Below the pieces are notes generated by a model, which saw only the letters and a list, made by a program, of their open reading frames with translations, had not been told where the DNA came from and searched no databases. Of a stretch of DNA of 64,000 bases, positions 41,708 to 51,275 are shown in pieces (within the stretch, counting starts at the first letter, position 1; each line of letters starts with the position of its first letter). Position numbers and translations under genes: made by a program. The stretch is from Agathobaculum desmolans ATCC 43058 (GTDB lineage Bacteria; Bacillota; Clostridia; Oscillospirales; Butyricicoccaceae), in assembly GCF_000701665.1 (NCBI RefSeq), contig NZ_JNJN01000008.1, positions 1 to 64,000 on the forward strand, in the 5' to 3' direction.

Positions 41708-43153
41708 TTACTGGATGCGGGCAATCTTCTTGGCCAGTTCCTTCTTCATTTCGAGGTTGGACTGACGGGCGATCATGATGCGCTGCGCCTGCGGGGAACC
41801 TGCGCCGTGCATGGATTCCGGCAGGTAGCCGACAGCGGCGGTGCCCATGGTCATGTTCTCGATCAGGCGGAGGACACGCATACGATCCTCGGTCGGAACG
41901 GAAGCAACACCCTTGAGGTACTTTTCGATGTAATCATGGGTTGCCGGGTTACGGTAATCCGCCTCAGAGGGCTGGGTCACCATAATACCGCCAGCCAGAT
42001 CCTGTGCCAGACGAGCGATTTCATACGGGAAGCGGGTGACGTTCTGCTTGCAGACATTTGCCAGCAGCAGGTCGATCAGGTAGTTGCCCGCCTTGGTCTT
42101 GGTGCCCTGCGAAGAGCAGGCGATACCGCAGCAGTACAGGGTCTCGTTCAGGTGGGTCATCTCGATCAGCTTATCCTTTACATGGGACGCCTTGGAGGAA
42201 CCCGCCATATCACCGGCCAGTGCGGTCGCGCCGATCAGCACGTCGCCTACGCCGACCTTGCAGCCGCCGTAGCTCTGACGGTGATAGCCTGCGAAGCGCT
42301 CAACGATCATGCCGGCAAACTTAACCTCGCCGTTGAGGAAGATGCGGTCGTTCGGAACGAACACGCGGTCGAAAATAACCAGAACCTCGTGGCCGCCGTA
42401 TACCTTGTTGCCTACGTCGATATCGTTGTACTGCTCGGTCTTGCGGGTATCGCAGGACTGACGGCCGTAAATCAGGGTGATGCCCTCAGAATCGGTCGGA
42501 ACGGCGAAGGAGATCGCGTAGTCCTCATCGCCTTCACGCATGGAGATGGTCGGCATGACCAGCACCTCGTGCGAGTTGACAAAGCCGGTCTGATGTGCCT
42601 TGGCGCCGGTAACGTATACGCCGTCCGCGGTGCGCTCGACAACGTGCAGGTACAGATCGGGATCGGCCTGCTTGGACGGAGCTAGGCTGCGGTCGCCCTT
42701 GACGTCGGTCATGGCGCCGTCAACGGCAAGATCCTCGTCCTGTACGCGGGTCAGGAACTTAACGAAGTTCTCGTGGTACTTGGTGCCGCAGGCTTCGTCG
42801 ATTTCGTAGGTGGAGGAGAACACGGCGTTCATCGCGTCCATGCCGACGCAGCGCTGGAAGCAGGCTGCGGTCTTCTGGCCGAGCAGGCGCTGCATCTTGA
42901 CCTTCTTGATCAGGTCGTCGGTCGACTGGTGCATGTGGGTGAAGCGGTTGATCTTCTTGCCCGAAATATGCGAGGTAGCGGTCATCAGATCCTCGTACTG
43001 GGGATCTTCGGCCAGCTCATAGGTAGCGGCGAAGGAATTGAGGGAGGGGCGGATGATCTCGTTATCTACGGGGTTCTCCACCTTCTCGCCGAACATGTAC
43101 AGGTTGAGGTGCAGTTTGCGCAGGGACTCGATGTACTGCTCTTTGGTCATCAT
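41708..43153 (-). CDS. abfD: 4-hydroxybutyryl-CoA dehydratase / vinylacetyl-CoA isomerase
   Basis: About 481 residues, very like the clostridial AbfD. Cluster ligands are Cys98 and Cys102 in TAACFQRCVGMDA, and the His and Cys of HLNETLYCCG near residue 292-299. The substrate block GAMTDVKGDRSLAPS is intact. This FAD and [4Fe-4S] enzyme dehydrates 4-hydroxybutyryl-CoA to crotonyl-CoA via a ketyl radical. The start is one of two adjacent ATGs at 43153/43150. It is the hallmark of the succinate or GABA route to butyrate. Confidence 0.96.
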   Translation of the reverse strand: MMTKEQYIESLRKLHLNLYMFGEKVENPVDNEIIRPSLNSFAATYELAEDPQYEDLMTATSHISGKKINRFTHMHQSTDDLIKKVKMQRLLGQKTAACFQRCVGMDAMNAVFSSTYEIDEACGTKYHENFVKFLTRVQDEDLAVDGAMTDVKGDRSLAPSKQADPDLYLHVVERTADGVYVTGAKAHQTGFVNSHEVLVMPTISMREGDEDYAISFAVPTDSEGITLIYGRQSCDTRKTEQYNDIDVGNKVYGGHEVLVIFDRVFVPNDRIFLNGEVKFAGMIVERFAGYHRQSYGGCKVGVGDVLIGATALAGDMAGSSKASHVKDKLIEMTHLNETLYCCGIACSSQGTKTKAGNYLIDLLLANVCKQNVTRFPYEIARLAQDLAGGIMVTQPSEADYRNPATHDYIEKYLKGVASVPTEDRMRVLRLIENMTMGTAAVGYLPESMHGAGSPQAQRIMIARQSNLEMKKELAKKIARIQ

Positions 43154-43209
43154 AGTGATCAAGTTTCCTTTCTTTTTGTGTTTTCAGTGAAGTGGGTCGC
43201 TTATACTGA

Positions 43210-43240
43210 AAAAAGGCGGGGAACGCGGGGTTCCCCGCCT
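43210..43240 (-). terminator. Terminator-like hairpin between the dehydrogenase and abfD genes
   Basis: On the minus strand AGGCGGGGAA pairs with TTCCCCGCCT and is followed by TTTTTTC. It lies in the 108-bp gap inside the cluster. It could be a partial attenuator or mark separate transcripts. Confidence 0.7.
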
Positions 43241-43261
43241 GTATCAGGCGAAACGCTTAAA

Positions 43262-44443
43262 TCAGAAGCACTCGCGGTATACGCGCTCGCTCAGCTCGAT
43301 GCTCCACGGGCGGTAGGAGTTGGTGATCAGACGCTGCTGGTTTGCATCAACAGAGAGTGCAAAGCTCTTTACGTCCTCATCCTTAAAGCCGTACTCGTGC
43401 AGGGGCTTGAGCGGCAGAACCTTCTCGAGGGTCACGTTCAGGGTGCGCAGTGCATCATCCTTGGTGCAGCCGAGGCAGCGTGCAACGATTTCCTTGAACT
43501 TGCCGAGCTCGCCTTCCGGATTGTACTCGTCGTACATCTCGAGGATCTTGCCGAACAGAGCATAGTTGGACTCGCCGTGCGGTACGTGGTAGGTGCCGCC
43601 GAGCGGGAAGGACATGCCGTGCACGGTAGCGCAGCCGGCCTTCAGGAAGGCGATGCCTGCGAACAGGGAAGCGGTAACGAACTCGCCGAGGTAATCCATG
43701 CGGGCATCCGGGCCTTCGAGCGCGATGCGGCGGAAGCCTTCGAGGATCATCTCCGTTGCCTTGACTGAGTACATCTCAGAGGTAACGGTCTTGCGGTGCG
43801 GGGAGAGGAAGGACTCAGTCGCGTGGATCAGCGCGTCGATCGCAGAAGCGGCGAACGGCTTGTACGGCAGGGTCTTGAGCAGATCCGGGATCAGGCAGAC
43901 CTTGTTCGGGATGATGTCGTCGGAAACCAGGCCGAGCTTGGTCTCGCCGCCGGTCAGAACGCCGTCCTTCTCATCCTTAACGATGGCAACCGAGATGTTG
44001 GTAACCTCGGAACCGGTGCCGCAGGTGGTCGGGATCGCGATAACTTCCTTTTCATGTACAACAGGCTCGCGCTTGAAGTACAGCTCATGTACAGAGGACG
44101 GACGCTTGCAGCCAAGCAGCTTGCAAAGGTCCATGATAGCGCCGCCGCCGACAGCGATGACGCGGTCGTAGGAGTCGTACGGAATGGCTTCGTACATGGT
44201 TTCGATCATCGCCTCGGAAGGCTCGCCTACACCGAACTTCTCCTGGAATACGAACTTGCTCGGCAGGCCAAGCTCCTCCATGAAGGGCTTGTAGATAAAC
44301 TCGTTGGTGAGGACAACGTCGCGCTCGCCGAGCTTGAACTTCGCTGCGAAATCAGCAAAGTTAGCAAACTTGTAAATGGTCGGGGCAATGACGATCTCTC
44401 TCTTGTCCTGCATCAGGGAAGCGCTGAAAGCATCCATAGCCAT
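43262..44443 (-). CDS. 4-hydroxybutyrate dehydrogenase (iron-type ADH)
   Basis: A 393-residue group III metal-dependent alcohol dehydrogenase. Motifs are the NAD site VIAVGGGAIMDLCKLLG near residue 98, IPTTCGTGSEVTNISVA near residue 140, and metal ligands in ASAIDALIHATESFLSPH and GMSFPLGGTYHVPHGESNY. It reduces succinate semialdehyde to 4-hydroxybutyrate, or the reverse. It is the first gene of the minus-strand butyrate cluster, with a good promoter at 44530-44558. Confidence 0.92.
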   Translation of the reverse strand: MAMDAFSASLMQDKREIVIAPTIYKFANFADFAAKFKLGERDVVLTNEFIYKPFMEELGLPSKFVFQEKFGVGEPSEAMIETMYEAIPYDSYDRVIAVGGGAIMDLCKLLGCKRPSSVHELYFKREPVVHEKEVIAIPTTCGTGSEVTNISVAIVKDEKDGVLTGGETKLGLVSDDIIPNKVCLIPDLLKTLPYKPFAASAIDALIHATESFLSPHRKTVTSEMYSVKATEMILEGFRRIALEGPDARMDYLGEFVTASLFAGIAFLKAGCATVHGMSFPLGGTYHVPHGESNYALFGKILEMYDEYNPEGELGKFKEIVARCLGCTKDDALRTLNVTLEKVLPLKPLHEYGFKDEDVKSFALSVDANQQRLITNSYRPWSIELSERVYRECF

Positions 44444-44529
44444 AATTGAACATCTCCATTTCTAAAATTTTATAAAAGGCCGTGCGGGCTTTTTATGCGT
44501 TTGACAGGCCGTAGCTGTCCTGTGCCTCT

Positions 44530-44558
44530 ATTGTAACAAATCGGCGTCAGGAGTTCAA
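44530..44558 (-). promoter_or_regulatory. Promoter of the 4-hydroxybutyrate/butyrate cluster
   Basis: On the minus strand TTGAAC, 17 bp, TACAAT. It lies 87 bp before the dehydrogenase start codon. Confidence 0.75.
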
Positions 44559-44616
44559 CACAAATAACCAAAAAAATCATCAGAAATTAACCAATCATTC
44601 CTGTACAAATAGACAA

Positions 44617-44651
44617 TAAAAAATCCCGCATGTTCAATACGGGATTATTTT
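44617..44651 (-). terminator. Terminator of the amino-acid ABC operon
   Basis: AATCCCG paired with CGGGATT with a 12-nt loop, followed on the minus strand by TTTTTTATTG. Confidence 0.8.
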
Positions 44652-44725
44652 ATCGCATTTATGCGTATTTGTAAATGGTTTGATGGTGAAAACCACCGAA
44701 AAGTTTTTGCATTGATTTCCGTTCT

Positions 44726-45514
<789 letters not shown>

Positions 45515-45527
45515 AGCGGCTCCCTCC

Positions 45528-46289
45528 TTACCGGAAATAGTCAAGTTTGCGTTCCAGCCGTTCGAGCAGTACGGTCAGAATACCGTTGAAGATCAAATAA
45601 TAGATAGCGGTGAAAAACAGCGGCCAGATCACGCCTGAAATGCCCTGTGAGCCTTTCATAAAGGCCTGACCGGCCCAGATGATCTCCTGCAGGGCGATAA
45701 TGCGGGCCAGCGAGGTATCTTTGACCAGCGTGATGATCTCGTTGGACATCGGCGGCACGATTCGCTTGATCATTTGCAGCAGCGTGACCTTGAAAAAGAT
45801 CTGCCGGCGGGTCATGCCGAGCACCAGACCGGCTTCCTGCTGTCCGCGCGGTACGCCCTGAATGCCGCCGCGGTAGATTTCGGAAAAATAGCAGGCGTAA
45901 TTGAATACAAAGGCCACGGCGGAGGCGGTGAAACGCCCGGCTTCCGAGCCGCCCCAAATCGGATTGCCCAGCACCAGACCGGGGAAATAGTAGATGATCA
46001 GCAGCTGGATCATCAGCGGTGTGCCGCGCACGACCCAGACGACCAAACGGGTCAGCGCGCGGATCGGGCGGATGTTGGACAGCCACTTGCCGAAGCGGCC
46101 CTGCGGCGCAAGCCCAACGGCGGAAAACAGCCAGCCGAGGGGACGCCAGTTGTTCATGGAGCCGAACGAAATGATCAGGCCCAGCGGGATCGCACCCAAA
46201 AGGGTCACCGCAAACAGCTTTAAGGTTTGCACAAAGCCGACGTTCAGCGCATGGATGACGATCGGCAGGTGCTCGGGATTGATATTCAT
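45528..46289 (-). CDS. Polar amino-acid ABC transporter permease
   Basis: A 253-residue membrane protein of the HisMQ family with about five helices. The cytoplasmic EAA loop is visible as [36 protein letters not shown], followed by [16 protein letters not shown]. It forms the channel of a periplasmic-binding-type importer. The binding protein gene lies 209 bp upstream. Confidence 0.92.
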   Translation of the reverse strand: MNINPEHLPIVIHALNVGFVQTLKLFAVTLLGAIPLGLIISFGSMNNWRPLGWLFSAVGLAPQGRFGKWLSNIRPIRALTRLVVWVVRGTPLMIQLLIIYYFPGLVLGNPIWGGSEAGRFTASAVAFVFNYACYFSEIYRGGIQGVPRGQQEAGLVLGMTRRQIFFKVTLLQMIKRIVPPMSNEIITLVKDTSLARIIALQEIIWAGQAFMKGSQGISGVIWPLFFTAIYYLIFNGILTVLLERLERKLDYFR

Positions 46290-46356
46290 ACAACCATCCT
46301 GTCTTATAAAATTAAAATACGGGTGTTTTCACAGTAGGGGGATACGGAGAAACGCG

Positions 46357-46384
46357 CAAAACCCACGCACATGTCGCGGGTTGG
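46357..46384. repeat. Isolated hairpin resembling the family-A central hairpin
   Basis: AACCCACGCACATGTCGCGGGTT, read on the opposite strand, equals the central hairpin of family A (compare 4657-4687) including its ACATG loop. The rest of the element is not recognisable here. It may be a remnant or a shared hairpin module. Confidence 0.4.
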
Positions 46385-46454
46385 ACGGCCTGCCCGGCAG
46401 TGGGGCCGCATGGCACGGGGACTGCCTGAAAAAGGAAGCTTGGGCAGACAAACG

Positions 46455-46482
46455 GCAGAGAGCGGTTTCCCGCTCTCTGTCC
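46455..46482 (-). terminator. Hairpin between binding-protein and permease genes
   Basis: CAGAGAGCGG paired with CCGCTCTCTG, 17 bp past the binding-protein stop. It has only a weak T-run, consistent with partial termination that keeps binding protein in excess. Confidence 0.6.
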
Positions 46483-46498
46483 GTAATCGGTATGGGAT

Positions 46499-47332
46499 TT
46501 ACTGCTCGATCAGCGCGGCCTGCACACCGTACTGTTCGGCAATTTTCATCATGGTGCCGTCTTCATAGCAGGTTTTAAAGAACTCGTTGAGCTTTTCCGT
46601 CAGATCGGAGCCCTTGCGGAAGCCAACGCCGTATTCCTCGCTGTTCAGGCCGACCGTGTAGGTCAGGTTGGCGTAGCTGGTGCCTTCGCCCACCATGGCA
46701 GCAGCCATCAGCGAGTCGATCACAGCGGCCTCTGATGTACCCGAGGCAACCTCCATCAGGGCGGTCGCCTGATCAGCTACTTCGGTAAAGGAAGCGCCCA
46801 GTGCTTCTACCTCATCCTTGCCGGCTGAGCCGGTTTCCACCGCGAAGGACAGGCCCTTTACGCTTTCCGCGTCCTGATAATCCGCAGCCTTGTCGCTGGG
46901 GACGATCACGACCTGCGCATTGCTGCAGTAGGCGTTGGAGCAGGACATGGCGCTCTTGACCTCGTCGGTCAGCGTCATGCCGTTCCACACTACGTCGATG
47001 GTTTTGCCGTCCAGTTCCATGACCTTGCTGTTCCAGTCGATGAGCTGGAACTCCGCCTTTACGCCGAGGCTCTCGGCAAAGGCCTTGGCAAGATCGGCGT
47101 CAAAGCCGATCCATTCACCGCTTGCGTCCTGATAATCCATCGGCTCAAATTCGGTGATGCCGACGACCAGCGTGCCCTTATCCTGCACATAGGCCAGATC
47201 GCTCTGCGCTGCATCTGCGCCGCTGTCTGCTGCGCCGCCGTCCGCGTTGTTATTGCTGCTGCCGCAGCCGGCGAGCAGGGTGGCGGTCATCGCGCCGGTG
47301 AGAAGAAGTGCCAATAGCTTTTTCGTTTTCAT
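46499..47332 (-). CDS. Amino-acid ABC transporter substrate-binding lipoprotein
   Basis: A 277-residue SBP family 3 protein. The signal peptide ends in lipobox LLAGC with Cys at residue 22, followed by an Asn/Ala/Asp-rich linker. Core motifs are GTLVVGITEFEPMDY, GFDADLAKAFAESLG and the late KGSDLTEKLNEFF. It captures a polar amino acid; which one is not predictable. A minus-strand promoter TTGATT-N16-TACAAT lies at 47387-47414. Confidence 0.92.
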   Translation of the reverse strand: MKTKKLLALLLTGAMTATLLAGCGSSNNNADGGAADSGADAAQSDLAYVQDKGTLVVGITEFEPMDYQDASGEWIGFDADLAKAFAESLGVKAEFQLIDWNSKVMELDGKTIDVVWNGMTLTDEVKSAMSCSNAYCSNAQVVIVPSDKAADYQDAESVKGLSFAVETGSAGKDEVEALGASFTEVADQATALMEVASGTSEAAVIDSLMAAAMVGEGTSYANLTYTVGLNSEEYGVGFRKGSDLTEKLNEFFKTCYEDGTMMKIAEQYGVQAALIEQ

Positions 47333-47386
47333 GAGGTACCCTCCTGATCGGCAGCCTGCTTGGCTGCCCTGTGAAATTCTTTTACC

Positions 47387-47414
47387 ATTGTACCACTTTA
47401 TTTAAGAAAATCAA
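47387..47414 (-). promoter_or_regulatory. Putative promoter of the amino-acid ABC operon
   Basis: On the minus strand TTGATT and TACAAT with a 16-bp spacer, 55 bp before the binding-protein start. Confidence 0.6.
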
Positions 47415-47467
47415 GAAAAACTTTTGGAGCGGTTTTGGGTTTCTTTTGGTATTATGTGGCACCCTGC

Positions 47468-47496
47468 TTGACCTTGTGAAAATTGCATAGTATACT
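47468..47496 (+). promoter_or_regulatory. Promoter of the butyryl-CoA CoA-transferase gene
   Basis: TTGACC, 17 bp, TATACT. The start codon lies 77 bp downstream of the -10. Confidence 0.75.
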
Positions 47497-47573
47497 CATG
47501 TAGTATCCGTGTTCGTTATTGGGATATTACAAAAAAATAAATTGAAATATATGTAAGTGGAGGGTCAGGTAAA

Positions 47574-48914
47574 ATGGATTACACGGCACTTTATCAGAGC
47601 AAATTGACAACGGCGGAAGAGGCCGTAAAAGTAGTAAAATCGGGTGATTGGGTGGATTACGGCTGGTGCGTCGGCACGCCAGACGTACTCGATCAGGCGA
47701 TGGCCAAGCGGCTGCCCGAACTGCACGATGTAAATTTCCGCGGCGGCGTGCTCATGCGCGTGCCCGCGATCTACCAGATCGAAGATCCCGCGGCGCACAT
47801 GACATGGAACTCCTGGCACATGTCGGGGATCGAGCGCAAGTTCATTGCGACGGGCGCAGGCTTCTACGCGTCGATGCGGTATTCTGAGTTGCCGCGATTC
47901 TACCGTGAAAACATCGGCCACGTGGATGTGGCGATGCTGCAGGTTGCGCCGATGGATGCGCACGGCTATTTCAGCTTTGGCCCGCAGGCTTCGCACCTGC
48001 GTGCGGTGTGCGATGTGGCGGATAAGATCATTCTGGAAGTGAATGAAAATATGCCGCGCTGCCTGGGCGGTATGGAGGACTGCATCCACATTTCCGAGGT
48101 GGATATGATCGTGCAGGGCGATAACGCGCCCATGCCGCAGCTCGGCTCGGTACCCGCGACCGATGTGGACCGCAAGGTGGCGGAGCTGATCGTGGCACAG
48201 ATCCCGAACGGCGCCTGCCTCCAGCTTGGCATCGGCGGCATGCCGAATACCGTAGGTGCGCTGATCGCCGAGTCGGATCTGAAGGATCTGGGCGTGCACA
48301 CCGAAATGTATGTGGACGCATTTGTGGATATTGCAATGGCAGGCAAGATCAACGGCTCGAAGAAAATGATCGACCGCGGCCGTCAGGCCTATGCTTTCGC
48401 AGCGGGTACGCAGAAGTTGTATGATTACCTGAACGACAACCCGCAGTGCGCATCGGTACCGGTCGATTATACCAATGATGTGCGCGTGATTGCGCAGATC
48501 GACAACTTTATTTCGATCAACAACGCGGTCGATATCGACCTGTACGGTCAGGTGAATGCGGAATCGGCCGGCACTAAGCAGATCTCCGGTACCGGCGGCC
48601 AGCTTGATTTCGTAATGGGTGCGTACCTTTCCAACGGTGGCAAGAGCTTTATCTGTCTGTCCTCCACCTTTAAGCAGAAGGACGGCACGCTGGCTTCCCG
48701 TATCCGCCCGACGCTGTCGAACGGCTCGATCGTGACCGATCCGCGCTCGGCTACCCAGTATGTGGTCACCGAGTACGGCATGGTCAACCTTAAGGGCAAA
48801 TCTTCGTGGGAGCGTGCAGAGGCGCTGATCTCGGTGGCACATCCGGATTTCCGCGAGCAGCTGATCAAAGATGCGGAAAAGATGGGCATCTGGAAGCGTA
48901 CCAACAAAATCTGA
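47574..48914 (+). CDS. but: Butyryl-CoA:acetate CoA-transferase
   Basis: A 446-residue acetyl-CoA hydrolase/transferase family protein. The C-terminal half has the But-type signature [27 protein letters not shown], and the catalytic glutamate lies in [16 protein letters not shown] near residue 243. The end reads [21 protein letters not shown]. It moves CoA from butyryl-CoA to acetate, the last step of butyrate formation in gut clostridia. 4-hydroxybutyrate CoA-transferases are close relatives, so dual use is possible. It has its own promoter and ends at repeat A3. Confidence 0.92.
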   Translation: MDYTALYQSKLTTAEEAVKVVKSGDWVDYGWCVGTPDVLDQAMAKRLPELHDVNFRGGVLMRVPAIYQIEDPAAHMTWNSWHMSGIERKFIATGAGFYASMRYSELPRFYRENIGHVDVAMLQVAPMDAHGYFSFGPQASHLRAVCDVADKIILEVNENMPRCLGGMEDCIHISEVDMIVQGDNAPMPQLGSVPATDVDRKVAELIVAQIPNGACLQLGIGGMPNTVGALIAESDLKDLGVHTEMYVDAFVDIAMAGKINGSKKMIDRGRQAYAFAAGTQKLYDYLNDNPQCASVPVDYTNDVRVIAQIDNFISINNAVDIDLYGQVNAESAGTKQISGTGGQLDFVMGAYLSNGGKSFICLSSTFKQKDGTLASRIRPTLSNGSIVTDPRSATQYVVTEYGMVNLKGKSSWERAEALISVAHPDFREQLIKDAEKMGIWKRTNKI

Positions 48915-48925
48915 TGACGGTTTAC

Positions 48926-48950
48926 GAAAGCAGCCCTGCGGGGCTGCTTT
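48926..48950 (+). terminator. Terminator hairpin, left copy flanking repeat A3
   Basis: GAAAGCAGCCCTGCGGGGCTGC followed by TTT, 11 bp after the but stop. A nearly identical hairpin is at 49166-49189. Confidence 0.8.
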
Positions 48951-49165
48951 CAGCTTGTTGAAAAAGTATTCGCGCCGCAGTGCGTATTCAATAGAAAATT
49001 GCAGCAAGCTGCAATTTTCATAAAAAGCCGCGACCGGCACGTGGGTTTTTATACAAGACGACGGAGAATTGTGCCCAAAGGGCGCAGTTCGCAGTCGCAA
49101 ATTCGATCGAAAGCGTGGTTTCGATCGAGAGACTGCTCGAAAAAACGAAGTTTTTCGACAGTCTC
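48951..49165 (+). repeat. Structured intergenic repeat, family A, copy A3
   Basis: A 215-bp family-A element. It has left end CAGCTTGTTGAAAAAGT and right end GTTTTTCGACAGTCTC, and lies between two copies of the but terminator hairpin. Confidence 0.85.
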
Positions 49166-49192
49166 GAAGCAGCCCTGCGGGGCTGCTTTTTT
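49166..49192 (+). terminator. Terminator hairpin, right copy flanking repeat A3
   Basis: GAAGCAGCCCTGCGGGGCTGC followed by TTTTTTA. The T-run here is longer than in the left copy. Confidence 0.85.
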
Positions 49193-49290
49193 ATTTCCAT
49201 CTGGCATTGAAAAAAACGCAAAAACTGACACTTTCTAAAATGCCAGAAAAGGCATACAATAAGACCATAACAGAAAAGAAGGTGCCGGAT

Positions 49291-49845
49291 ATGGAACACA
49301 AAAAACTCAGATCATTGATTTTTGCCGCACTGCTCGCTGCGCTGACTACGGTGGCTACCATGGTCATTCGGATTCCTACACCTACGCTCGGCTATATCCA
49401 TCTGGGAGATGGTCTGGTGCTGGCCTGCGGTATTTTGCTGGGCCCGGGACTGGGGGCGCTGGCAGCGGGCATTGGTTCGATGCTGGCAGACCTGTTCGGT
49501 GGATATATGGCTTGGGTGCCGGGCACATTTGCCATTAAGGCGCTGACGGCGCTGGTTGGCGGTTGGCTTTATCACCGGCTGACCAAGCATGAGCATTGGA
49601 ACACCCCGATGCGTGTGGCGCTGTGCGGCATACCGGCGGAGATTGTGATGGTAGCGGGCTATTTCTTGTATGAAGTCGGTATGGAAACGGTTGCAGGAAG
49701 CACAGTAGGGGCTGCTGCCGCGGCAGTGCTGGCCGGCGTGCCGTTCAACATGGTGCAGGGATTAGCCGGTGTGATCGTTTGCGCCGTGCTGCTGCCGGTG
49801 CTCAGCCATGCGAGCACAGAGATGGGCGAGCGTATGCGGGTCTGA
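49291..49845 (+). CDS. ECF transporter S component, substrate unknown
   Basis: A 184-residue protein with six hydrophobic segments. Typical S-component blocks are LIFAALLAALTTVATMVIRIPTP, GYIHLGDGLVLACGILLGPGLGALAAGIGSMLADLFGGY and a later KALTALVGGWLYHRL. It would bind a vitamin and dock onto the shared EcfT/EcfA module encoded elsewhere. The start at 49291 has AAGGTG upstream; the longer frame runs through repeat A3 and is artefactual. No riboswitch that would reveal the substrate was seen. Confidence 0.85.
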   Translation: MEHKKLRSLIFAALLAALTTVATMVIRIPTPTLGYIHLGDGLVLACGILLGPGLGALAAGIGSMLADLFGGYMAWVPGTFAIKALTALVGGWLYHRLTKHEHWNTPMRVALCGIPAEIVMVAGYFLYEVGMETVAGSTVGAAAAAVLAGVPFNMVQGLAGVIVCAVLLPVLSHASTEMGERMRV

Positions 49846-49867
49846 TAAATGGATTTTTCCTTGGAAG

Positions 49868-49897
49868 TTGAGGACCGGGGCAGTACCCCGGTCCTTT
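49868..49897. terminator. Terminator between convergent S-component and lysozyme genes
   Basis: AGGACCGGGG paired with CCCCGGTCCT across CAGTA, with TT on the plus side. Confidence 0.8.
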
Positions 49898-49956
49898 ACT
49901 TGTGCCTGCAGTGTTCCGGCCATTGCGCCGGGCTGTGCAGGTATATGATACTGATG

Positions 49957-50805
49957 TTATGTGTCGGCAGGCAGCAGCAGCAGATTCAAATCGACCGGCC
50001 CGCTGATCCCGGGCACAGTTCCCTGATCGGTGTATTGCCACATGGCAAAGCCGCCGGATAAGGTGGGGAATGTGGTATAATCGGCAAACCAGATGGGGTA
50101 GTGATCCAACTGCTTCATGTCGTACATGGTACCGGCCCAATCGTTGTTGGTGTAGATCATGGGAAGATAACCGGCTTCGTGGATCCGTCGGCAGAACGCA
50201 AGAGCGTTTTTGGTGGCCTGTTCGCCGGTCAGTCCATCTGTTCGCGCCTGATCGGCGGTATATTCCTCCTGATCATACACAACAGGATAATCGACCGGAT
50301 GTCCGTCGATCAGCTCGAGCAGATAGTCGGCTTCCTGCACGGCCTCCTCTTCGTTCAGCGCCTGTGAAAACAGATATACGCCTACATGCAGACCGGCAGC
50401 CGCAGCGCCATCGATATTGCGTGCAAAGGTATCATCCGGCACCAGCTTGCCGGTTTCATAGCCGCGGTAGGCGGCACGGATGATCGCAAACTCGGCGCCG
50501 GCTGCTTTTACAGCAGGCCAGTCGATCTCGCCCTGAAAGATGGAAACATCCACCCCGGGTACGGCGCGGACACGGTCATCTGCATTTTCGTAAGTATAGA
50601 ACGGCGCACCGGTTTGCAGCAGGCTGCTGTCGACCGGCAGATTGCGCAGCCCCAGCTCGTTTTTGATGATGCTGTGCTGCATACGGTAAACGGCAAACAA
50701 AGACAGGCCGACAATCACGATCAATATAGGCAGCAGGATGAGCAGCAGGCGGCGTCTCTTGTTGGGGGTGCGCCGTGGACGGCGCGGATATTGCGGTTGT
50801 GACAT
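49957..50805 (-). CDS. GH25-family lysozyme (muramidase), membrane-anchored
   Basis: A 282-residue protein with a basic N terminus, one membrane helix (about residues 20-42) and a GH25 barrel. Catalytic Asp/Glu positions are in GVDVSIFQGEIDW near residue 88 and YPVVYDQEEY near residue 173; the last strand is FAMWQYTDQGTVPGISGPVDLN. It would cut peptidoglycan at the outer face of the membrane. Housekeeping cell-wall turnover is more likely than phage lysis, since no phage genes are adjacent. Confidence 0.92.
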   Translation of the reverse strand: MSQPQYPRRPRRTPNKRRRLLLILLPILIVIVGLSLFAVYRMQHSIIKNELGLRNLPVDSSLLQTGAPFYTYENADDRVRAVPGVDVSIFQGEIDWPAVKAAGAEFAIIRAAYRGYETGKLVPDDTFARNIDGAAAAGLHVGVYLFSQALNEEEAVQEADYLLELIDGHPVDYPVVYDQEEYTADQARTDGLTGEQATKNALAFCRRIHEAGYLPMIYTNNDWAGTMYDMKQLDHYPIWFADYTTFPTLSGGFAMWQYTDQGTVPGISGPVDLNLLLLPADT

Positions 50806-51037
50806 AGAAAGGCTCCTTGTGGAATTATGGTACGGAAAAACAGCAGGAGAACCGGAAGCGGTTGTCCTATTATTTTATCATATCACATGATTCGTGTTTT
50901 TTCCACATAAAAGACAGGGAGGCCGTGTTGGTTTTCGTGTTGCATGCCCTTGTTTTTAGCGATTTTTACGCATCATTTATGACTGTGGATAATCATGTAA
51001 AACGGCTTCAAACCCGCACCACGCTTAAGGAAATGAA

Positions 51038-51063
51038 AACGCCCGCATCATGCGGGCGTTTCG
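51038..51063 (-). terminator. Terminator of tRNA-Gly
   Basis: AAACGCCCGCAT paired with ATGCGGGCGTTT, followed by TTCATTTCC on the minus strand, 5 bp past the tRNA end. Confidence 0.85.
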
Positions 51064-51067
51064 TGAT

Positions 51068-51141
51068 TGGAGCGGATGATGGGAGTCGAACCCACCTATG
51101 CAGCTTGGGAAGCTGCCGTTCTACCGATGAACTACACCCGC
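51068..51141 (-). tRNA. tRNA-Gly (anticodon CCC)
   Basis: On the minus strand the acceptor GCGGGTG pairs with CATCCGC. The anticodon stem is GCAGC-GCTGC with loop TTCCCAA (anticodon CCC), the T-loop contains GTTCGACTC, the discriminator is T and CCA is encoded. It has a consensus promoter at 51155-51183 and a terminator. Confidence 0.94.
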
Positions 51142-51154
51142 AGGATACTATATT

Positions 51155-51183
51155 ATTGTAATCGCAGGTACATGGTTTGTCAA
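51155..51183 (-). promoter_or_regulatory. Promoter of tRNA-Gly
   Basis: On the minus strand TTGACA, 17 bp, TACAAT, 14 bp before the tRNA. Confidence 0.85.
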
Positions 51184-51196
51184 GATAAAGTTAAGA

Positions 51197-51225
51197 TGTC
51201 AACTATTTATAAAAATAGGTTGACA
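51197..51225. promoter_or_regulatory. BirA-like biotin operator upstream of bioY
   Basis: An inverted repeat TGTCAAC (51197-51203) and GTTGACA (51219-51225) with a 15-bp AT-rich centre. The outline (half-sites like TGTnAAC/GTTnACA, N14-16) fits Firmicute BirA boxes. The right half-site covers the -35 of the bioY promoter, so bound BirA would block transcription when biotin is plentiful. Confidence 0.75.
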
Positions 51226-51248
51226 ATGACGGAAGGGCGTGATATACT
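51220..51248 (+). promoter_or_regulatory. Promoter of bioY
   Basis: TTGACA, 17 bp, TATACT. It overlaps the BirA-like operator, and the start codon is 28 bp after the -10. Confidence 0.85.
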
Positions 51249-51275
51249 GCATCCAGCAAGAACGGGGGGATTCCA

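Noticed and set aside
49200-49290. Riboswitch or sigma-E promoter before the ECF S component (a CATACAAT-like string at about 49254)
   Set aside because: No aptamer core is visible, and no matching sigma-E -35 lies at the right distance.
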